The position numbers and the translations under genes were made by a program. A stretch of 7,322 nt of DNA from JBGSKY01 sp041740995 (GTDB lineage: Bacteria > Planctomycetota > Planctomycetia > Pirellulales > Pirellulaceae). A model generated the notes under the pieces. The model was not told the DNA's origin. It worked only from the letters and a program-made list of their open reading frames with translations, and ran no database searches. Below, one piece after another: positions 7,196-7,322 of this stretch. Numbering within the stretch: the stretch's first letter is position 1; every line of letters begins with the position of its first letter. The stretch is taken from positions 1 through 7,322 of the forward strand of contig JBGSKY010000230.1 of assembly GCA_041740995.1 (NCBI GenBank). Reading direction: 5' to 3'.

Positions 7196-7293
7196 TGATT
7201 GGTCCCGGGCGCCAAGCGCCCATGGACCGAGGCTCAGGGCTGCGGGCGAACACCACAAACCTTGTGCAGGGCTTTTCCTGACTGGTCCCGCGC
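7196..7293 (+). repeat. Near-direct repeat pair around the hairpin
   Basis: TGATTGGTCCCGGGC at 7196-7210 recurs as TGACTGGTCCCGCGC at 7279-7293, with 13 of 15 bases identical and starts 83 bases apart. The first copy contains the left arm of the hairpin; the second copy has no matching right arm. The spacing and the one-sided hairpin suggest two partial copies of a small intergenic repeat, or chance in GC-rich DNA. Confidence 0.35.
7201..7228. repeat. Strong GC-rich hairpin with 3-base loop
   Basis: The arms are GGTCC plus GGGCGC on the left (7201-7205, 7207-7212) and GCGCCC plus GGACC on the right (7216-7221, 7224-7228). They enclose a CAA loop, and the stem is interrupted by one base on the left (C) and two on the right (AT). 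All 11 stem pairs are Watson-Crick and mostly G-C. No T-run follows on either strand, so it does not look like an intrinsic terminator. It may be a dispersed palindromic repeat or a structured leader, which the window alone cannot settle. Confidence 0.6.
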
Positions 7294-7322
7294 ATTCCTG
7301 ATGGGCTCCGATCGCCTGGGTC

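Larger units (their letters stand above)
6968..7322. other. Upstream region of the cluster, no convincing gene
   Basis: These 355 bases lie upstream of the first cluster gene and should hold its promoter, but I see no clean -35/-10 pair on the minus strand. The best weak candidate, TTGGCC with CATAGT 15 bases on (minus strand, near 7090-7116), has poor matches. The right part (7201-7320) is GC-rich (72% then 63%) and contains a hairpin and a near-direct repeat. The left part holds a small inverted repeat and two short open frames of 30 and 39 codons without family likeness. All three minus frames and the plus frames are broken or lack coding character, so no gene is called. Confidence 0.6.

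Noticed and set aside
7195..7280. Plus-strand open frame starting ATGATTGGTCCC
   Set aside because: Only about 28 codons, no ribosome site, and it runs through the hairpin; it looks like chance in GC-rich DNA.

Overview
The window is a stretch of a surface-polysaccharide (O-antigen or exopolysaccharide type) biosynthesis cluster. Every gene I can support lies on the minus strand, so the cluster reads from the right edge to the left edge. The order of transcription is: a class I SAM methyltransferase (6967-6290), a second, divergent SAM methyltransferase (about 6208-5474), a Wzx-type flippase (about 5326-3953), a GT-B glycosyltransferase of family 4 (3878-2574), a multi-pass membrane protein best read as a Wzy/O-antigen ligase-like polymerase (2574-1312), a GT-A glycosyltransferase of the bacterial GNT-I-like/family 2 type (1213-293), and the first 77 codons of an NAD-dependent sugar epimerase/dehydratase (231-1), cut by the window edge.

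The organism is most likely a proteobacterium. A rhizobial-type alphaproteobacterium is my guess, from the GC-rich flanks and protein style, but no marker gene proves it. Counted GC is 64% over 1-180 and 72% over 7201-7260, yet only 40% over 2281-2340 and 33% over 4921-4980. The middle is therefore clearly AT-richer than the flanks, as is common in horizontally exchanged polysaccharide loci.

Together the genes fit a Wzx/Wzy-dependent pathway. Glycosyltransferases build a repeat unit on a lipid carrier at the inner face of the membrane, methyltransferases may decorate it, Wzx flips it, and Wzy polymerises it in the periplasm. The epimerase would supply a modified nucleotide sugar. No initiating transferase, chain-length regulator or exporter lies in the window. 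Donor and acceptor sugars cannot be read from the sequence.

Gaps between genes are short (1 to about 150 bases) and show no convincing terminator, so one operon is plausible. The 355 bases right of the first gene (6968-7322) hold no convincing gene. They hold a strong hairpin, a near-direct repeat and a small inverted repeat. I found no RNA gene, CRISPR array, transposase or other mobile element, and nothing that looks like an entirely new system.
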